Assembly (NCBI RefSeq): GCF_964204645.1
Contig: NC_134031.1
Coordinates: 3,207,001-3,271,000 of the forward strand
From: Tubulanus polymorphus
Lineage: Eukaryota > Nemertea > Palaeonemertea > Tubulaniformes > Tubulanidae
Direction of reading: 5' to 3'
Length of the DNA stretch: 64,000 bases
The notes beneath the pieces are model-generated. The model saw nothing but the letters and a program-made list of their open reading frames with translations, had not been told where the DNA came from and did no database searches. Of this stretch, positions 26,601 through 38,475 are shown piece by piece. How positions within the stretch are numbered: the stretch's first letter is position 1; each line of letters begins with the position of its first letter. The translations under genes were made by a program, and so were the position numbers.

Positions 26601-27984
26601 ACACAGCTTAAAGCGTATTTCTATTGGAAGCTGGCTCCAGGTTCCGGGAGCCAGCTTCACAGGGGTTAAAAAAAATTGATACCTTGTTCCTCCTTTCTGC
26701 TGAACTTGAAAGCTGACCCGGCCGGCGGCCTGTCTACCCTGCTCATTACTTTTTTTCAATCAAGCTAGCCATAAGAGATCCGGCACCTATGCAAGTGAAC
26801 TGATTACAACAAATTATATCGTGGTTTACAAAATGACCAGGCCGATTAAGAAAGACCAGGTATCATTTTATCTATCCTTACATGTTTTGCAGGACGGTCG
26901 TGTCGGTTTACGCTCTGAAAGACGCCACGACCGAATCGTACGCCAACATCGATCAGCCGAAATACTATCTCAGTCGACCGGAAATGCTCGAAATATTCAG
27001 CGTCAATTCCGAAGGTCAACCTTCAACTGCAGTCGCCCTGACGACGTTCCATAAATTCCCCGTGATTTCGGTTAGTATCGATAGACTGTGCAAAAACTAT
27101 CTCGGTCTACAATTCAGTATCCAGTTGCTCACTATTAACTACGAATAATATGAATTATATGAATAAGTTCATTTTCAATGAGATAACTCTGGAGTCAATA
27201 ACGAGACGAGTAGTACTATATACGTACCTACCGTACATGTAGCAAAAGCTCGTGCGTCAAATAAATAGTTAATCAATATAGAAATCCTAAACCCGGTTAA
27301 CTCGGCTACTCTACGAATCTCCTCTTGAGTCTAATGATAAAAGAAATCGCCACCTTTCTAAAGATTCATAGGTGTAAATTTTGTGCCAAAAGAGGGATGG
27401 ACGATATTTAATCGCTCTAGAGGTTTTAGTTTAAAAAATGTTAAAATCTGTCCAACAATGCGGGAACCGCGGGACCGCCTCAAAATTGCGCCTGGTAAAT
27501 TGGAAACTTTTTTTATTTCTAAAAGCCCTAATCTAAAAGTGTACATTATTTACCCACACAGGTGAAACCGCAAGCCGGACCAGATATGACCGCTTCGGAA
27601 TGGTTACTGAACACGCACGGCGGTAGATTCATAATCACGCTGTTGAGTCTGATCGCCCTGGCCTTATTACTTACTGCTCTGGTCTACCTGCTGAAGTGGT
27701 TAATACCACTGTGCAAGGAAATCAACTGCGCCAAATGCAATTGCCCGAAACTAAATTGTGATTGTTGCAAAAGGTCAGTCATTCGTGTTTCTTAGATGTT
27801 TTCGCTCGGCGGTGAAGACCATTAGAAAAGTAATCAGTGCATTCGACATTTCGTCTTTTTCAGACCTGCTTCACCACCTCCGAAAAAGATCGCGCATCCA
27901 GACGGGGACGTCAACGTAATGGACTTCCGCTATAAAGACGCGCCACTAGTGCCACCTACCGTGCTCAAACCGACTACGGCGTGA
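20673..27984 (+). CDS. Five-repeat transmembrane cadherin (12 coding exons, 828 aa)
   Basis: Coding exons: 20673-20754, 21361-21534, 22146-22381, 23002-23131, 23526-23749, 24111-24333, 24861-25418, 25750-25912, 26339-26524, 26893-27070, 27562-27773, 27864-27984. Every junction is GT-AG, phases match, and the sum is 2,487 nt. Exon 1 encodes a signal peptide (hydrophobic core about residues 8-20). Five cadherin repeats follow (about 28-137, 138-257, 258-406, 407-513, 514-611), with linker motifs INDVNEPP (129-136), IANVNESP (248-255), DINDNLPEC (398-406) and PINDKKPVF (505-513); AYDEDFND, RIDFE and VSAYD mark repeat 3. Residues 612-716 are a membrane-adjacent domain with a CPPC motif (640-643). 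The transmembrane helix is about 741-762 and the cytosolic tail 66 aa. Family knowledge: calcium-dependent surface adhesion. The tail shows no evident beta-catenin site, so this is not a classical cadherin. I cannot name an orthologue; CDH23/PCDH15-like or another short non-classical cadherin is possible. Confidence 0.93.
20928..21170 (+). repeat. Element R1, copy 2, in cadherin intron 1
   Basis: It shares the left part (TTGACGGCTTGAAAAGTAACACG), the AATTGATCAGTCTA segment and a core ATATTGATGA plus TCGACTCACACAGAACCC with the other copies. It sits between the signal-peptide exon and exon 2, clear of both splice sites. Confidence 0.75.
21765..22125 (+). repeat. Degenerate minisatellite in cadherin intron 2
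   Basis: Diverged units centred on GGGATGTAGAAAC recur near 21768, 21811, 21867, 21899, 22067 and 22099, at irregular spacing with some units lost between. It occupies much of the intron and ends just before the exon 3 acceptor. Confidence 0.65.
22525..22885 (+). repeat. Element R1, copy 3, in cadherin intron 3
   Basis: It has TTGATACCTTGAAAAATAACAC, AATTGACCGACAACCAGTCTA, and a core TATTGATGACGTAGTGCACA. It ends with AACGGTTTTTACGGCGTC, the same end as the copy near 47.29 kb, so that end may be the element boundary. Confidence 0.8.
23386..23409 (+). repeat. Poly(T) run in cadherin intron 4
   Basis: A homopolymer of about 22 T, 116 bp before the exon 5 acceptor; it may be the poly(A) tail of a reverse-oriented insertion but has no recognisable body. 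Confidence 0.85.
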
Positions 27985-28415
27985 TTTATAAAATCAGAGA
28001 GCCGTGAAAACTTTGGTGTTGAATAATTCGATCGAAAAAAACCGCTTATTGCTAATAGAATATATACCAAACGAAGCTTCAATTTGCGGAGGGACCCAAG
28101 AAGAAAATTGATATTAAACCTTTGAAAAATATGTGAAAAGTAGTGTCTTTCTTTTTTGTAAATGATAAATGTACATATGATGTGTTAAACTATGACTTGT
28201 AACATCGGCTCTTACAGTACTACAGAATGTCTAGAAAGTATGGACTGGCTTGATGAACGATTACCACCTTCATTATAGATGTTTGTATAAATTTTTAGGT
28301 TCAATTTTCAACACCATTCACCTGACGAAGAATGCTAGAATAAGGATTATATTTAGGCTTTCCTTGTAAATGCATACGGTGTTTACAATATAGGTCGACT
28401 TCCGACCGTTATAGA

Positions 28416-28425
28416 AATAAATAAA
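28416..28425 (+). terminator. Cadherin poly(A) signals
   Basis: Two overlapping AATAAA hexamers (28416-28421 and 28420-28425) lie about 430 nt past the cadherin stop codon at 27982-27984, followed by a T-rich stretch. This bounds the 3' UTR at roughly 28440. Confidence 0.65.
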
Positions 28426-28439
28426 TTTATTTTCAAATT

Positions 28440-29530
28440 CCGTAAATCTGCAAAAGGCCCTTTAGAATAAACTGTTTTGTGCGACGATAATTCGGTCTAC
28501 GCAGTATGTATTTTATGATGGACGTTTAGTACGTCAGAATGCTACACTCGCATAATGATACATCTAATTGATTCCCACGTGCGTCATAAATTTGTCCGGG
28601 TCTGTGGGAAATTCGCCATGAAATATGACAATAGAACGTGTCCGCAGGAGAAAGGCGCGCTGACAACCGTAAAGTAAACGGCGCAATCTACGTAAACTTC
28701 TGTAAAGCCGTAATCAACCAACCGCGTAAAAAGCGAGAGTAAAATATACACTTGGATTTTTCCTCGACAAAAATGAGCTACCGTTTTGATTCACGTGCAC
28801 GTATGTTTTTCAATATGATCACGTGAAAACCTGAAAATGTTGCAATCGACAAAATAGATTTTTAAATCCGTCTGAGGATTCTGCAATGTTCTATTTATAC
28901 GAATAAAACCATTTAATTTGCGAATAAAATCTTTAAAAATCCTTTCAGCACTGTCTTGGCTGCATATTATAATGACGAATGGTTGCTTCGTACAGATATT
29001 GGCCGTTGAAGAGATAGAATACACGACAAAGATCCTATACGACGATATCTTCAAAGAATGTATCAAATTTCTTAAGTTGATACTCGTAAATAGTCACGTA
29101 CTAAACGGATGACCCGTACGATAGAGCTATATTGAAATGAAAATTAAAATATCTCAGGTGAAACGTGAGAAATCGTTTCGGAAGCTTGTTGCGTTTTCGA
29201 ATCGACGATAGATGACATCAAACGTAAAGACACTGACAACTTTGTACGGTCTCTCGCCGGTAGAACAATCAATACGCATACCGTCGCAAGCCATTAACCG
29301 TCGACACAAAGGCAGATAAATGCAGTATATTAACCTAGGTCTGTTCTGGATGATATGAATATTGTATTATTGCCGGCGTGGCAGAGCGCTGTTTTCTTTT
29401 TTTTACCGAAGTTAATTTGCACCTGACTTCGCATTTAAGCATCGCGTTTCGGGCGCAGTACGCCTGTGCGTGCTATAAACACAAAACAAATTGGTATTTC
29501 TCATATAGATCATAGAGAAGTCCTACGCGC
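28440..29530. other. Intergenic sequence after the cadherin gene
   Basis: A T-rich acceptor (ATCCTTTCAG, 28949) precedes a plus frame of about 50 codons (LSWLHIIMTNGCFVQ start) to about 29088 with a weak GTAAAT donor. I judge it unproven. Confidence 0.4.
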
Positions 29531-29552
29531 AGACACACACACACACACACAC
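29531..29552. repeat. (CA)n microsatellite
   Basis: About 11 CA units just upstream of the candidate TATA box at 29583. Confidence 0.9.
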
Positions 29553-29582
29553 CCATGCATAGATACATTAAGGAGCGAATAG

Positions 29583-29589
29583 TATATAG
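29583..29589 (+). promoter_or_regulatory. Possible TATA box for the 29.7 kb exon
   Basis: TATATAG stands in otherwise mixed sequence about 160 nt before the candidate ATG at 29749. It is supported only by position relative to the candidate exon. Confidence 0.25.
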
Positions 29590-29748
29590 TAGACGCTAAA
29601 GAAGGGAGATGGTTTCGACGTCCGTTTTCTTCGATCGTTTCTTGTGGATATTTTGCGCTGATCGATGATACGCAACTAGAAAACCACGGTGGAAATCGAT
29701 TGTATCATATTCGTAATCTCGTAGATTAATTACGGTTAGCGATTTACT

Positions 29749-29781
29749 ATGAGTTCCCATTCGTGGTTATCGATAAGCAAG
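29749..29781 (+). CDS. Candidate first coding exon (11 codons)
   Basis: ATG with an in-frame TAG four codons upstream, then MSSHSWLSISK and a donor AAG|GTAGGT, phase 0. A TATATAG box lies about 160 nt upstream. The Ser-rich start would run smoothly into the 34658 exon. A short upstream ORF begins near 29611. Eleven codons are too few to prove coding. Confidence 0.3.
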
Positions 29782-30546
29782 GTAGGTGTTAGCTTTTTTA
29801 TTTTCACAAAACGCTGATAATTAGACGGAATAGATTTTTGCTTTTTTGGTCGCGAATGGAAAATATTCGACTAAGCGGCGAATGCGTGAGATCGAGACGA
29901 TTCTAGCGCGAGAGAAAATCTACATCGCTGAACGTAGAATTATGATTGGATTTGCGTTATATATTTTTGCTCTGCCTAATTTTCATGCAATTTCGAAAAA
30001 AAATAGTTTGCAAAAATACCTAAGGAAAAGATGAATTATACATGGATTTTCCCAGACTCCCATAGACTTCCCCACTCCGGTGACGGAAAAGTCAAGGAAC
30101 ATCAAATATATACTTTAGGTTATTTTTCGTAAGATTCGTTGAAAAGACACGCCAGCAGCCAACTCGGAAAACCACTCTAAAATAGGGTGAATTCTTTTGA
30201 AATTTACCAAAACTCGAAATATAACGAAACAGTCGCTGAGAAAGAGGCTGCAGAATCCAACCAAGCCGCACATGGTCCCGGAGTTATTTAAAATTGGTAG
30301 GGTTTCGTGGTTTAAAAGCTGAAATGCAGTCTCTATCAACAAGCATATGTAAGGCTATTGTGTCAATGTCCAGGCGGCTTTAGTATTTTATGATTTTACG
30401 TTGTACTAGTGGTTTCCCTGAAAAAAACCAGCTAGCACCTTCAACATAATCGTGATAGAGAACGTCATTGATCCGAGGAACAATAGTAAACCGTGGTTAG
30501 CAATCCCATGGCCTGCGATCGACACCTTAGAGAGTGCGATTATTCA

Positions 30547-30593
30547 GGTCCAGAGTCCGGGTCCGGGTCCAGGTCCGGGTCCGTCTTTTGGTC
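30547..30593 (+). repeat. Short GGTCCG-type hexamer repeat
   Basis: GTCCGG / GTCCAG hexamers repeat about seven times with small changes. The translated Pro-Gly repeat is probably not expressed. Confidence 0.85.
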
Positions 30594-31149
30594 GTCATCG
30601 CAGAATGTGTATGCATGGTAAAGTCGTATCGATACGGAGAGATCCATAGTCCCAGCTGAACGTCGCGTTGTTGTGTTCTGTAGTTCTGATGTGTAAGCTT
30701 GTAACCGCGGCATCAATTTCTTCGTCACCGTGTTCAAACATTGACACTGAACGGTTGGTTAAATAAAACGAGAAAAAAATGTTCATAACGCCTTTATCTT
30801 CTGGCGACGGAAGACGAATTAAGGGAGAAAGACAAAACAGAGATCGATTTCTTTCTTTCGGCGCAATCGGTGAAAGTGTTCGGTACGTTGAATGCCCATG
30901 ATTACCTCCACAATGACAAACGTGCCAAAATCGGGATTTGAGGACGATATACTCAATACTTAAGAAAATCTTCCGGCAAGGTTTTTCAACAAAGACAAAA
31001 TACTAGACTAGTATATTCGGGACTTTTTTCGAAGCTGCAAAAAACACTAAAAAGGCAAAAAGATTTACTAGCATCGTTATATTATCTGTATTCGAGACAG
31101 GGATATGGTTTTGACACTTGCGTTATTTAGTGGGACTTTTAATTTATGG

Positions 31150-31290
31150 ATCGAGTTCCACAGTTGTTCGTTAGAATCAACTCTGAGCTAGAATATTTTC
31201 AATGAGTTAACTCTTGTTTAGTCAAATCTTAATTCAGAATCGAGGAACTAACCCCTGGTCCCGTTTCCACAGTTGTGAGTTAGAGATACA
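31150..31290. repeat. MITE-like inverted repeat R5b
   Basis: GTTCCACAGTTGTTCGTTAG at the left; GTTTCCACAGTTGTGAGTTA starts a second partial unit at 31264. Interior GAGTTAACTC-type blocks match the 54.5 kb copy. Confidence 0.5.
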
Positions 31291-34200
31291 ACAGATTGAT
31301 TGACGACGGAATATATTTCGAATTATGCTTGGATTCCGGATGTTCGTCTAGAATCAGTAGAGAATTAGACTTGGATATTTCCTATACACATATAAGACGT
31401 TCCTGTCTCGTTTGAAGCGATTTTATACGATACGTGTTCACCCGAAAACGTGTGTATCTTTCCGTGCGTGGAGCCTCTTCCGAGAACGTTCAGTTTCGAT
31501 CAGAACGGTGTAAGTTATTCCGTGACATGAGTCGCCGGGCATCGCTATAACGCGGGCCGCTCGTTTCGGCTCTCTGTCGGACTGAAGAGTCTTGCCGTTG
31601 AACTTAGTCCACTCCTCGATATAATCTAGCCAGCTTTTTCTAAGGCGGCCTCTGTTTCTCTGCCATTATGTGTGCCTTGAAAGTAATAAAGAAACGAATA
31701 AAGAAACGAATCTCACAAGACAAGGTTCCATGAAAATACACAAACCACTAGATACTCAAACATCCTACGCACCAGAAAAACTTTCAAAAAGATATACAAG
31801 TCAGGAGATATAGTTGTCCAGAATATTTCGAATCATCTTAGGCCTAAGTCAACCATTGACCATCGTTTCAGCCAAATTAGTGCAACAAACGAATTCTAAA
31901 AATCAAAAAAGAGAATTCCGACTTGAGCTGGACTTTGATATCATCGACCAAATTATAAAAATGGCTTAAGACCTACGAATTTTTTTATCGAAATCGGGAC
32001 GAAAGTATCAATTTTTAAAATGACCGATTAAAAAGTCTAGTAATTGTCAGATGTTTTTCATAGCGGCGACCAAGTTTAGACCAATGCGACAAGAAGTAAA
32101 AAGACCTGTGCAGTTTTGGTTGGTGTATTTGATACCACAGACGATGAGTGCCTTCGGGGAATCAGGTGACTGGAAAAGGTGAAAAGTAACCACGCTTTTG
32201 ATGCTTAATTCAGCTTCGTTTCGTATTTGCATGATTGCGCACACATTTAATTTCCCGATGATTAGAGAGACCTTTGAATGCTGGATTCCCATTCAAAAAC
32301 GCGATCCATGATTGCAGTTTGTGATTACGTGTTAGCATCTCGGATTGGATTTCGCGTCCGTCGATCGTGCAAAATCTACAATGTTGTCATGGATACTTGG
32401 TTAATATGCGCTTTATATCTCAACTCGGAATAATCCGGCAATTAATTAATATACATATATACATCCATATAATATATATGTGTGTATTCTAAGATCATTT
32501 TACGCAAATATTGCGTCCCTGGTTTTTTATGTTCAAGCTTTTTCTTATCGTGTTCCCTTCTTAAAGATCCTGCTTCCTTATTAACTGCTGAATGATCAGC
32601 GCCGCCGTACAAAATGCGTATAGCAATTAAGCTATTTGCGAATTACCGCGATACTTCGCTATATCTCGTGTACTTGAGCAATTTAATTGCTTCGATGAAT
32701 CAGAAGACGTTCGGCCAGATTCAGCTGCAAACGGAAATTGTCGATAAGTCGCCGCCGCCGCCATGCGCGTAGGGCACCGGTGACAAATCAAGATGCCACG
32801 CGGCTGGACAATAAATCCTCCGTTAGTATCGAACCCCATATATTTCCGTCAAAAAATGAATAGTAGGTGAAATAGGTGCGTAGAAAGGTACAACGATAGC
32901 AGACGAAATGAGTTAGAAGTGAATATCACGTTTCCAGTCGGCTATCATCTACGTAAGCGATCATCAGACATACTGATAATAAAATTACATGATGCATAAA
33001 TATACTTGTATATTCTAAACTTTCTACGTGTTCATCTGGCATGGAAATTGTATTTCAACTTGTCCTATTATGAAATGCTACAGGTGCTACAGATGAAGTT
33101 TCAATACGAACCGCGCCTGTGTTAGTAGTTTGAACGGACATCGATTCGGACCTAGTTCGACTGTTTATTTCAAGATGGCGCATATGGCTCGACCGGATGT
33201 TTATGCTGTTTCTTTTTTCCGCTAATTTTTACGTACGAAGCAAGAGGAACGAATAAGCTTTTCGTTGGACCATCGCATCATGCTGTCGAGGTCTTGCGGT
33301 CTATATCGCCAGAAATTTGGCAACGAACGGCTAAATTTTCCATTCATTATTTTGTGTATATTGAACGGTAGAACAGTCAGAAGTGGATTATTAACTCCCG
33401 CTATGTATAAATTCGAAAAATTTAAAAGCGAGATTTACCATTCAAAAAAATTAAAAAAGGATATTTTTCGAAGTCTAAGTAGCGGCCATCGCACGTAATA
33501 AATCTTAAGAAAGGGTCAGTCTATTTCATGAATGGGTTACGGGCTATGGGAGATTGCATGTTTGGCACAGGTATGGGAAAAGGTGATCGTGGTTCTGTGG
33601 CAATCAGTCTCTATTCGGATAATAGAATACTATATATCGTAATAAGCATCCTACTCTATCTGCTATCTGTAGTCTTCTATTGTGTGTCGCGTGTCTTATG
33701 TAATGGAGATCTCGAACGAATCTTCCATTTTCTAGCAGTGATGCTGATTGCGAATGTCCGTGGAGACCGGACCAACATTAACTCTTAACAAACCCTTCGG
33801 ATTTTTTCCTTTTATTTTGTATCATAAAAAAGCAATACCCTCACCTAGGTTGGACTGATGATTTATCTATTAATTTCGGCAGATCTCAAACGGATTTTCC
33901 AAGATCTTTCCCGACTTAAAGAAATCTTTTAATCGTGAATTCTAAAATAAACAATTTCAAATTTCTCCAAAAAGTAAAAAATGGTTCGGCTTCCTTTGAT
34001 ATGACCGTTAATTCTAGTCGTCTGTCGAATGGTGAATTTTTTTTACGTGTTCCATCAACGAAAGCTGTTCAAGTAAAAAGGAGTGCTATGTTTTTCATAC
34101 TTTCATCGCATCTCAACGAACTCCACTGGATCCAACAGACCAACTTCTCGGTATTGTTCAACCGTTTGCCGTTAATTGGCGCACATCGATACCGCAATCG

Positions 34201-34657
34201 ATTCCTGGCGACGTTTCGTAGAGCAAAAGTCTTGATCCAAAGCATAAATTCATCAAACTTGAAGTCGGTGAACATCAGAGAAAAAATGGTCCGTCTCGCA
34301 AGCTCGCGGGTGCTCTACCAACACGATTACCATTACTATTCTCGATGCCAATTGCATATGTTTTAATAACTGATTCCACCTACACGCCGAATTCGTATTT
34401 TCATTTTCGCATTCTGGAGCGGATATTTTGCGCGGCTATCATTTTATATATCGGTCTACGTACACGGTATGTACTGCACCCGACGTTGTGTTGTTGGTTC
34501 AACTCTAACAGTAGTTGTTGCAGGCTCTAATTTAGCGCTGCGAACTCCACAGCAGTGATGATCTGGAACGCAGCATAATTGGTCAAATTGTATACATCTA
34601 CAGTGCTGTTTAGAGCATTATGTGTGTCACTGAGTTATTTTCTTGTATTGCTTCCAG

Positions 34658-34765
34658 TCTCGTAGTAGTGCATCGCCAGCACAACATGGACTACTGAATG
34701 CCAAAACTGCGTCGAACGCAAGGCTATTAATTCACCAGGACAATTCTTTCGGCTGTCGTATTAAG
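34658..34765 (+). CDS. Probable 108-nt internal exon, phase 0-0
   Basis: Acceptor TATTGCTTCCAG and donor AAG|GTAAGC enclose 36 codons, open in only one of three frames (SRSSASPAQHGLLNAK then an LLIHQDNSFGCRIK end). Both splice signals are close to consensus and the frame is Ser/Ala-rich and polar. It is phase-compatible with the candidate start exon at 29749-29781 and with the large exon at 56978, so the three may be one gene with introns of about 5 and 22 kb. That linkage is inference. No family recognised. Confidence 0.5.
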
Positions 34766-35161
34766 GTAAGCTCTTAGTGTTTCCACGGTAACCTATTAAA
34801 ACTTTTATGTCAAATCCATTCTCAGTGATCAAAGGCGAGGGCGAATTTCTAGGCACCCGCGGCAATGAAGGGGAACTTCAAGCAGTTCGTTCAAGCAGGA
34901 ATTTCTGTCTTTGACTCAGTTTGTACATAATCGCCAGATGCTATTCGAACAATGCGTCGTAACTTGTGTGTTCTATTGTCTTTGCTTCATGCGGTAGTAA
35001 TTAAGAATGCCACAGATGAAGAAAATGTGCATCTTCCTGCTCAGCAGATCTCGGTAAATCATTGATAAGGCTTTCTTTGTTCGCGTAGAGTGCGAAGCGT
35101 TATTGCGAGACGAACGTAAAAAGAATTGTTTCGATGATATTGAACAAGTTCGGTTTGAACT

Positions 35162-35352
35162 CATTTTGATGACCCATTATTCGCATCCACCAAGTCTTCT
35201 TTCGCGTTAAGATTATCGTCAATCTTCCCTTTATGCTGGGTTGCTTCAAATCTCGGTGGCGGTGTAGAGTCTATTCCTGGCATCACTCCAATCGATAGGG
35301 AAACCGAAACCCCCGAACCCGCTAATAATGCTCTCGGTGGCCCTCTTGTTGT
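35162..35352 (-). CDS. Candidate terminal exon, unrecognised
   Basis: After a T-rich tract and CCTACAACAAGAG on the minus strand, about 60 codons run to a TGA at 35162. The peptide is Gly/Ser/Pro-rich then acidic (GVMPGIDSTPPPRFEA, then KIDDNLNAKEDLVDANNG). It looks like a disordered C-terminus, but no upstream exon or poly(A) signal was found. Confidence 0.2.
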
Positions 35353-35599
35353 AGGAACGAAAAAAAAAATGATGAATAATATTATTTCACATCGGATATG
35401 GGTGAAGCTGCTGGTATAGGAAATGAATAAGGGAGAATGCACTAATTTTTGCGCTGGAATTCTGAGTGGAATCATATGGCTGGAAAACCAGGATATATTC
35501 GGGAAAACTGCTGGCTAGACGGTGGCACCTTTATCCGGTAGAGCTCTGAGGCGACATGCAAAATACTGATTCTTCGTGTATCAGGCAACATTCAGGGAG

Positions 35600-36790
35600 G
35601 ATTTTGAGGAAGCCCGCGATTTCATTTCTGCCGATACGACATTATTGCATGATGTTTTAGAAACACTTTTATTGCTCATAAAATTATCCATCTTTTTAAA
35701 TTCCTAAATTTTAGATAGGCTCAAACCAGGGCCAGGCGTCGGCGTGACGCTGTCATCTATGTACAATTTAAATCTATGTACAATTTAGCCTAGGAAGTTT
35801 TGCCCCCACCCCCTCACTCTATTCTAGATTTCTGGATCCAATCCTGCCATTGACCAGTGTTTGACCGCCATTGCTCATTTATACACGGGCTTCGTTAATC
35901 CCGATTCAAGTGTACGATGTTTGTTCTTCGCGTCCGATGTTGATGGAAATGCCTCTTTAAACGATTTGCTTTATCGATATAACGAGCTGGTCATAATACT
36001 CAATACCATCTGCATGATTTCCAGTTCGACGCCGTGGCTTAGCGCAATATAAATGTCATCATTTTCGTAACACACCGCACCGCGCTATCAAAAATTAGCG
36101 ATGTGTAGAAAAGCAATTCATCAATTCCACCGCACGATATCATACACGTATCTATCGAACTTTACCGCGAGATTCGGCGACGAACTTAATAATGCATTTT
36201 CGTGACGACTTGTTCATATAAAAGGTAGGATTAGGATTCGAGTGACGATTATTGTTACGGGGATTAAAAATGTTTACCAAATCGATATGAAATAAAATGC
36301 TGGATGGAATCTGTTTCCTGTCGCGCACTTGTTAGACGCTCTCGGAATTTTTCCAGACCATCAAGGGCCGATAATCATATTTTTCCTTACCGCTTTCTCG
36401 AGAACAAGTCGGGCTTTTTAGTTTCTGTTCACGTCTCGTCCAGACGCTCTCTCGCTATATTTTGGACTCGTAGTTAATGGCCCGTGGTATCGTATTACGT
36501 TTAGCAGTCGTGACATCTTTTTGACCCCCGTTCGAGTAGCTGGAGTTATTGACCGCACACGAACTATTTGCTCGCCGGATCATTCGTCGTTCGTTAAATC
36601 ACGGGATTGATAATAACGATTAACGATAACTTACTATCTAATCAAATGCTGTTTGGTTTTACCTTAAAAAACGTCAGGCGTATATGTTGATATTGATGAT
36701 TTTATACCTGTCAAACCGTAGTTTCAGATTTGTACCTATCAGGGCTCGTTGTACGGTATAATGGCCTAAACCGGTGTTCATTAAGTTACG
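35600..36790. other. No gene seen
   Basis: A plus frame after GTGTATCAG at 35584 (ATFREDFEEARDFIS start) runs 44 codons to a stop. It is in phase with the 34.66 kb exon and could be an alternative end, but has no poly(A) signal. Confidence 0.35.
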
Positions 36791-36794
36791 ATAT

Positions 36795-37035
36795 TTATTT
36801 ACTTCGGTTTTCGTAGTTAGTCGACTAAAGTAGTCTCGAGTAGTCGGGGCTGCTGATTACCGAGAGTCTTGAACGCTTAAACGTCGGCCATCTTGGAACT
36901 AGGTCCGGACTACAGCGCCCTTGCTCAGTTGCCTGGTCGGCTTTTTCCGGACTTAACTTCCGACTGACATTCGATTTACCTTTGGTTCGTAAATAGTCGA
37001 CTAACTCCGATAACCGAAGTTCGCCAGCGTTGTCC
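36795..37035 (+). repeat. Element R3, copy 3
   Basis: CGGCCATCTTGGAACTAGGTC, an ACTACAGCGCCC segment, then GGTTCGTAAATAGTCGACTA and CCGATAACCGAAGTTCGCC. A minus-strand frame of 97 codons across it is an artefact of the repeat. Confidence 0.7.
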
Positions 37036-38109
37036 TTTTCCTCTTTTTTCGCATTCCCATCGCGAACGGCTTCGGGGTCTTGATAACAACATATATATGA
37101 CCAAAAAAAACATGACATACAACGTAGTAAACTGAATGAATAAAATGCATTCGCAAATAAACGGGGTTTGCATAAACACGTATTGATTACGAAAGATAGA
37201 CTACGGCCCCATAGAAATGGGACACAGAATAGCTAAAGGCCCTGTTTATTATTTTCTCTATCTGTTATCCATGTATTTCACGTTATGCCGGTATAGCTAA
37301 AAATCACATCTTACGAGTTATTCTACGTCATACGTTCTCAATTACCGAACGATCACGTCATTTGCATACAAATTTTGTGTCAAGAGCGGTTTATTGTTTG
37401 CCGATAATTAAGTACTTCGTCGTGAAACTTAAGCTTTTTTTCCCTGGGATTATACGGGCATGTACGTAATTTATGCGGATGGCTATTTTCGGTGAGATTC
37501 GGTCGTGTCGGCGACCTGTTTAATCCGATTCGTTCGGTTCTATCCATTAAGATTTCAAGAAAATGTGTCGTTTTAATACTAGTTGCATGACGTTAATCTT
37601 AAAGCGAGTTAATCGCTGCAGGAAGGTAACTCGCTCGGACGTAGTCAAGGTAATTAAGATGCGGTATTCAATCTGGACGCGCGTATGCAAATCCGACTAC
37701 TTATTCAATCAGCTATGATTTATAGCTCATACCTTTCGCAGAATCAGTTCGAAATTTATTCATTCTGAATTATCTTTTAAAAACTGAATTGACTTTCGAG
37801 TGGAAATGCCTCGAACCATAGTCTTTGTGTACGTCTGGCATCGCTCTGGTGCGAGATGACTTCATTGGATAAGAAATTGAGTTGAGCAAAATAGATTATT
37901 ATCACGACTTTAAGCCGTGCACCGAAATACCAAATACCCTTCAGACTTAAATCGCGCAAAGAGGCTTTCAGGCAAAGGTTTTTTAAATTGGAGGAAAATA
38001 GATGGATCGGTTTTAATTTCATTCTAAAAATATGATTTCACTTTTTGTATTTACAGACCTCCAAGTTCAAACAGTTTTTAAAGATTCCAATTTCATTTGT
38101 ATTTACAAA

Positions 38110-38475
38110 CAAGAAAATGAACTTGAGCTGACGCTTTGAAATATAAAATAAACGTATTGCGTAATATTATCGACAATGAATAACATGATATCAATATAAA
38201 TGATCAAGCAAGTTATTTTGTAGTTGAATATAAACAGCTGAATTGAATTGACCGGCACCAGTCTATTATAGCCCCAATATCGATGACGTTGTGCACATCC
38301 GCTCACATAATACCCGTCGTTGGAAAACATGAAGATGTATCAAATAGAAAATAAAAGTCATGAAACTCAATCGATTTCAAAATAAACGCGAAATTGTAAT
38401 TGTAATTTTGAAACGCAAACATCGATGACGTAAAGTGCACATCGACTCACATACTATACTACTAACGCATAGTAT
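38110..38475 (+). repeat. Element R1, copy 4 (two cores)
   Basis: It carries both internal cores, ATCGATGACGTTGTGCACAT near 38279 and ATCGATGACGTAAAGTGCAC near 38420, about 140 bp apart, plus GAATTGACCGGCACCAGTC. This and the copies near 47 and 61 kb show the duplicated-core layout best. Confidence 0.8.

Larger units (their letters stand above)
29790..34650. other. Non-coding, possibly intron of the 57 kb gene
   Basis: Contains R5b, the GGTCCG repeat and short AT tracts. ORFs at 32047-32292 (minus) and 33528-33788 or 33935-34366 (plus) have no homology that I recognise and no splice context. Confidence 0.45.

Noticed and set aside
32047-32292. ATG-started 81-codon minus frame
   Set aside because: No motif, no poly(A) signal and no splice partners; probably chance.
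33935-34366. 143-codon plus frame
   Set aside because: It starts at a non-ATG codon, has no recognisable motif or splice context, and its length is within what AT-moderate DNA gives by chance.
36825-37118. 97-codon minus frame as a gene
   Set aside because: It runs across repeat R3, whose other copies do not keep the frame.
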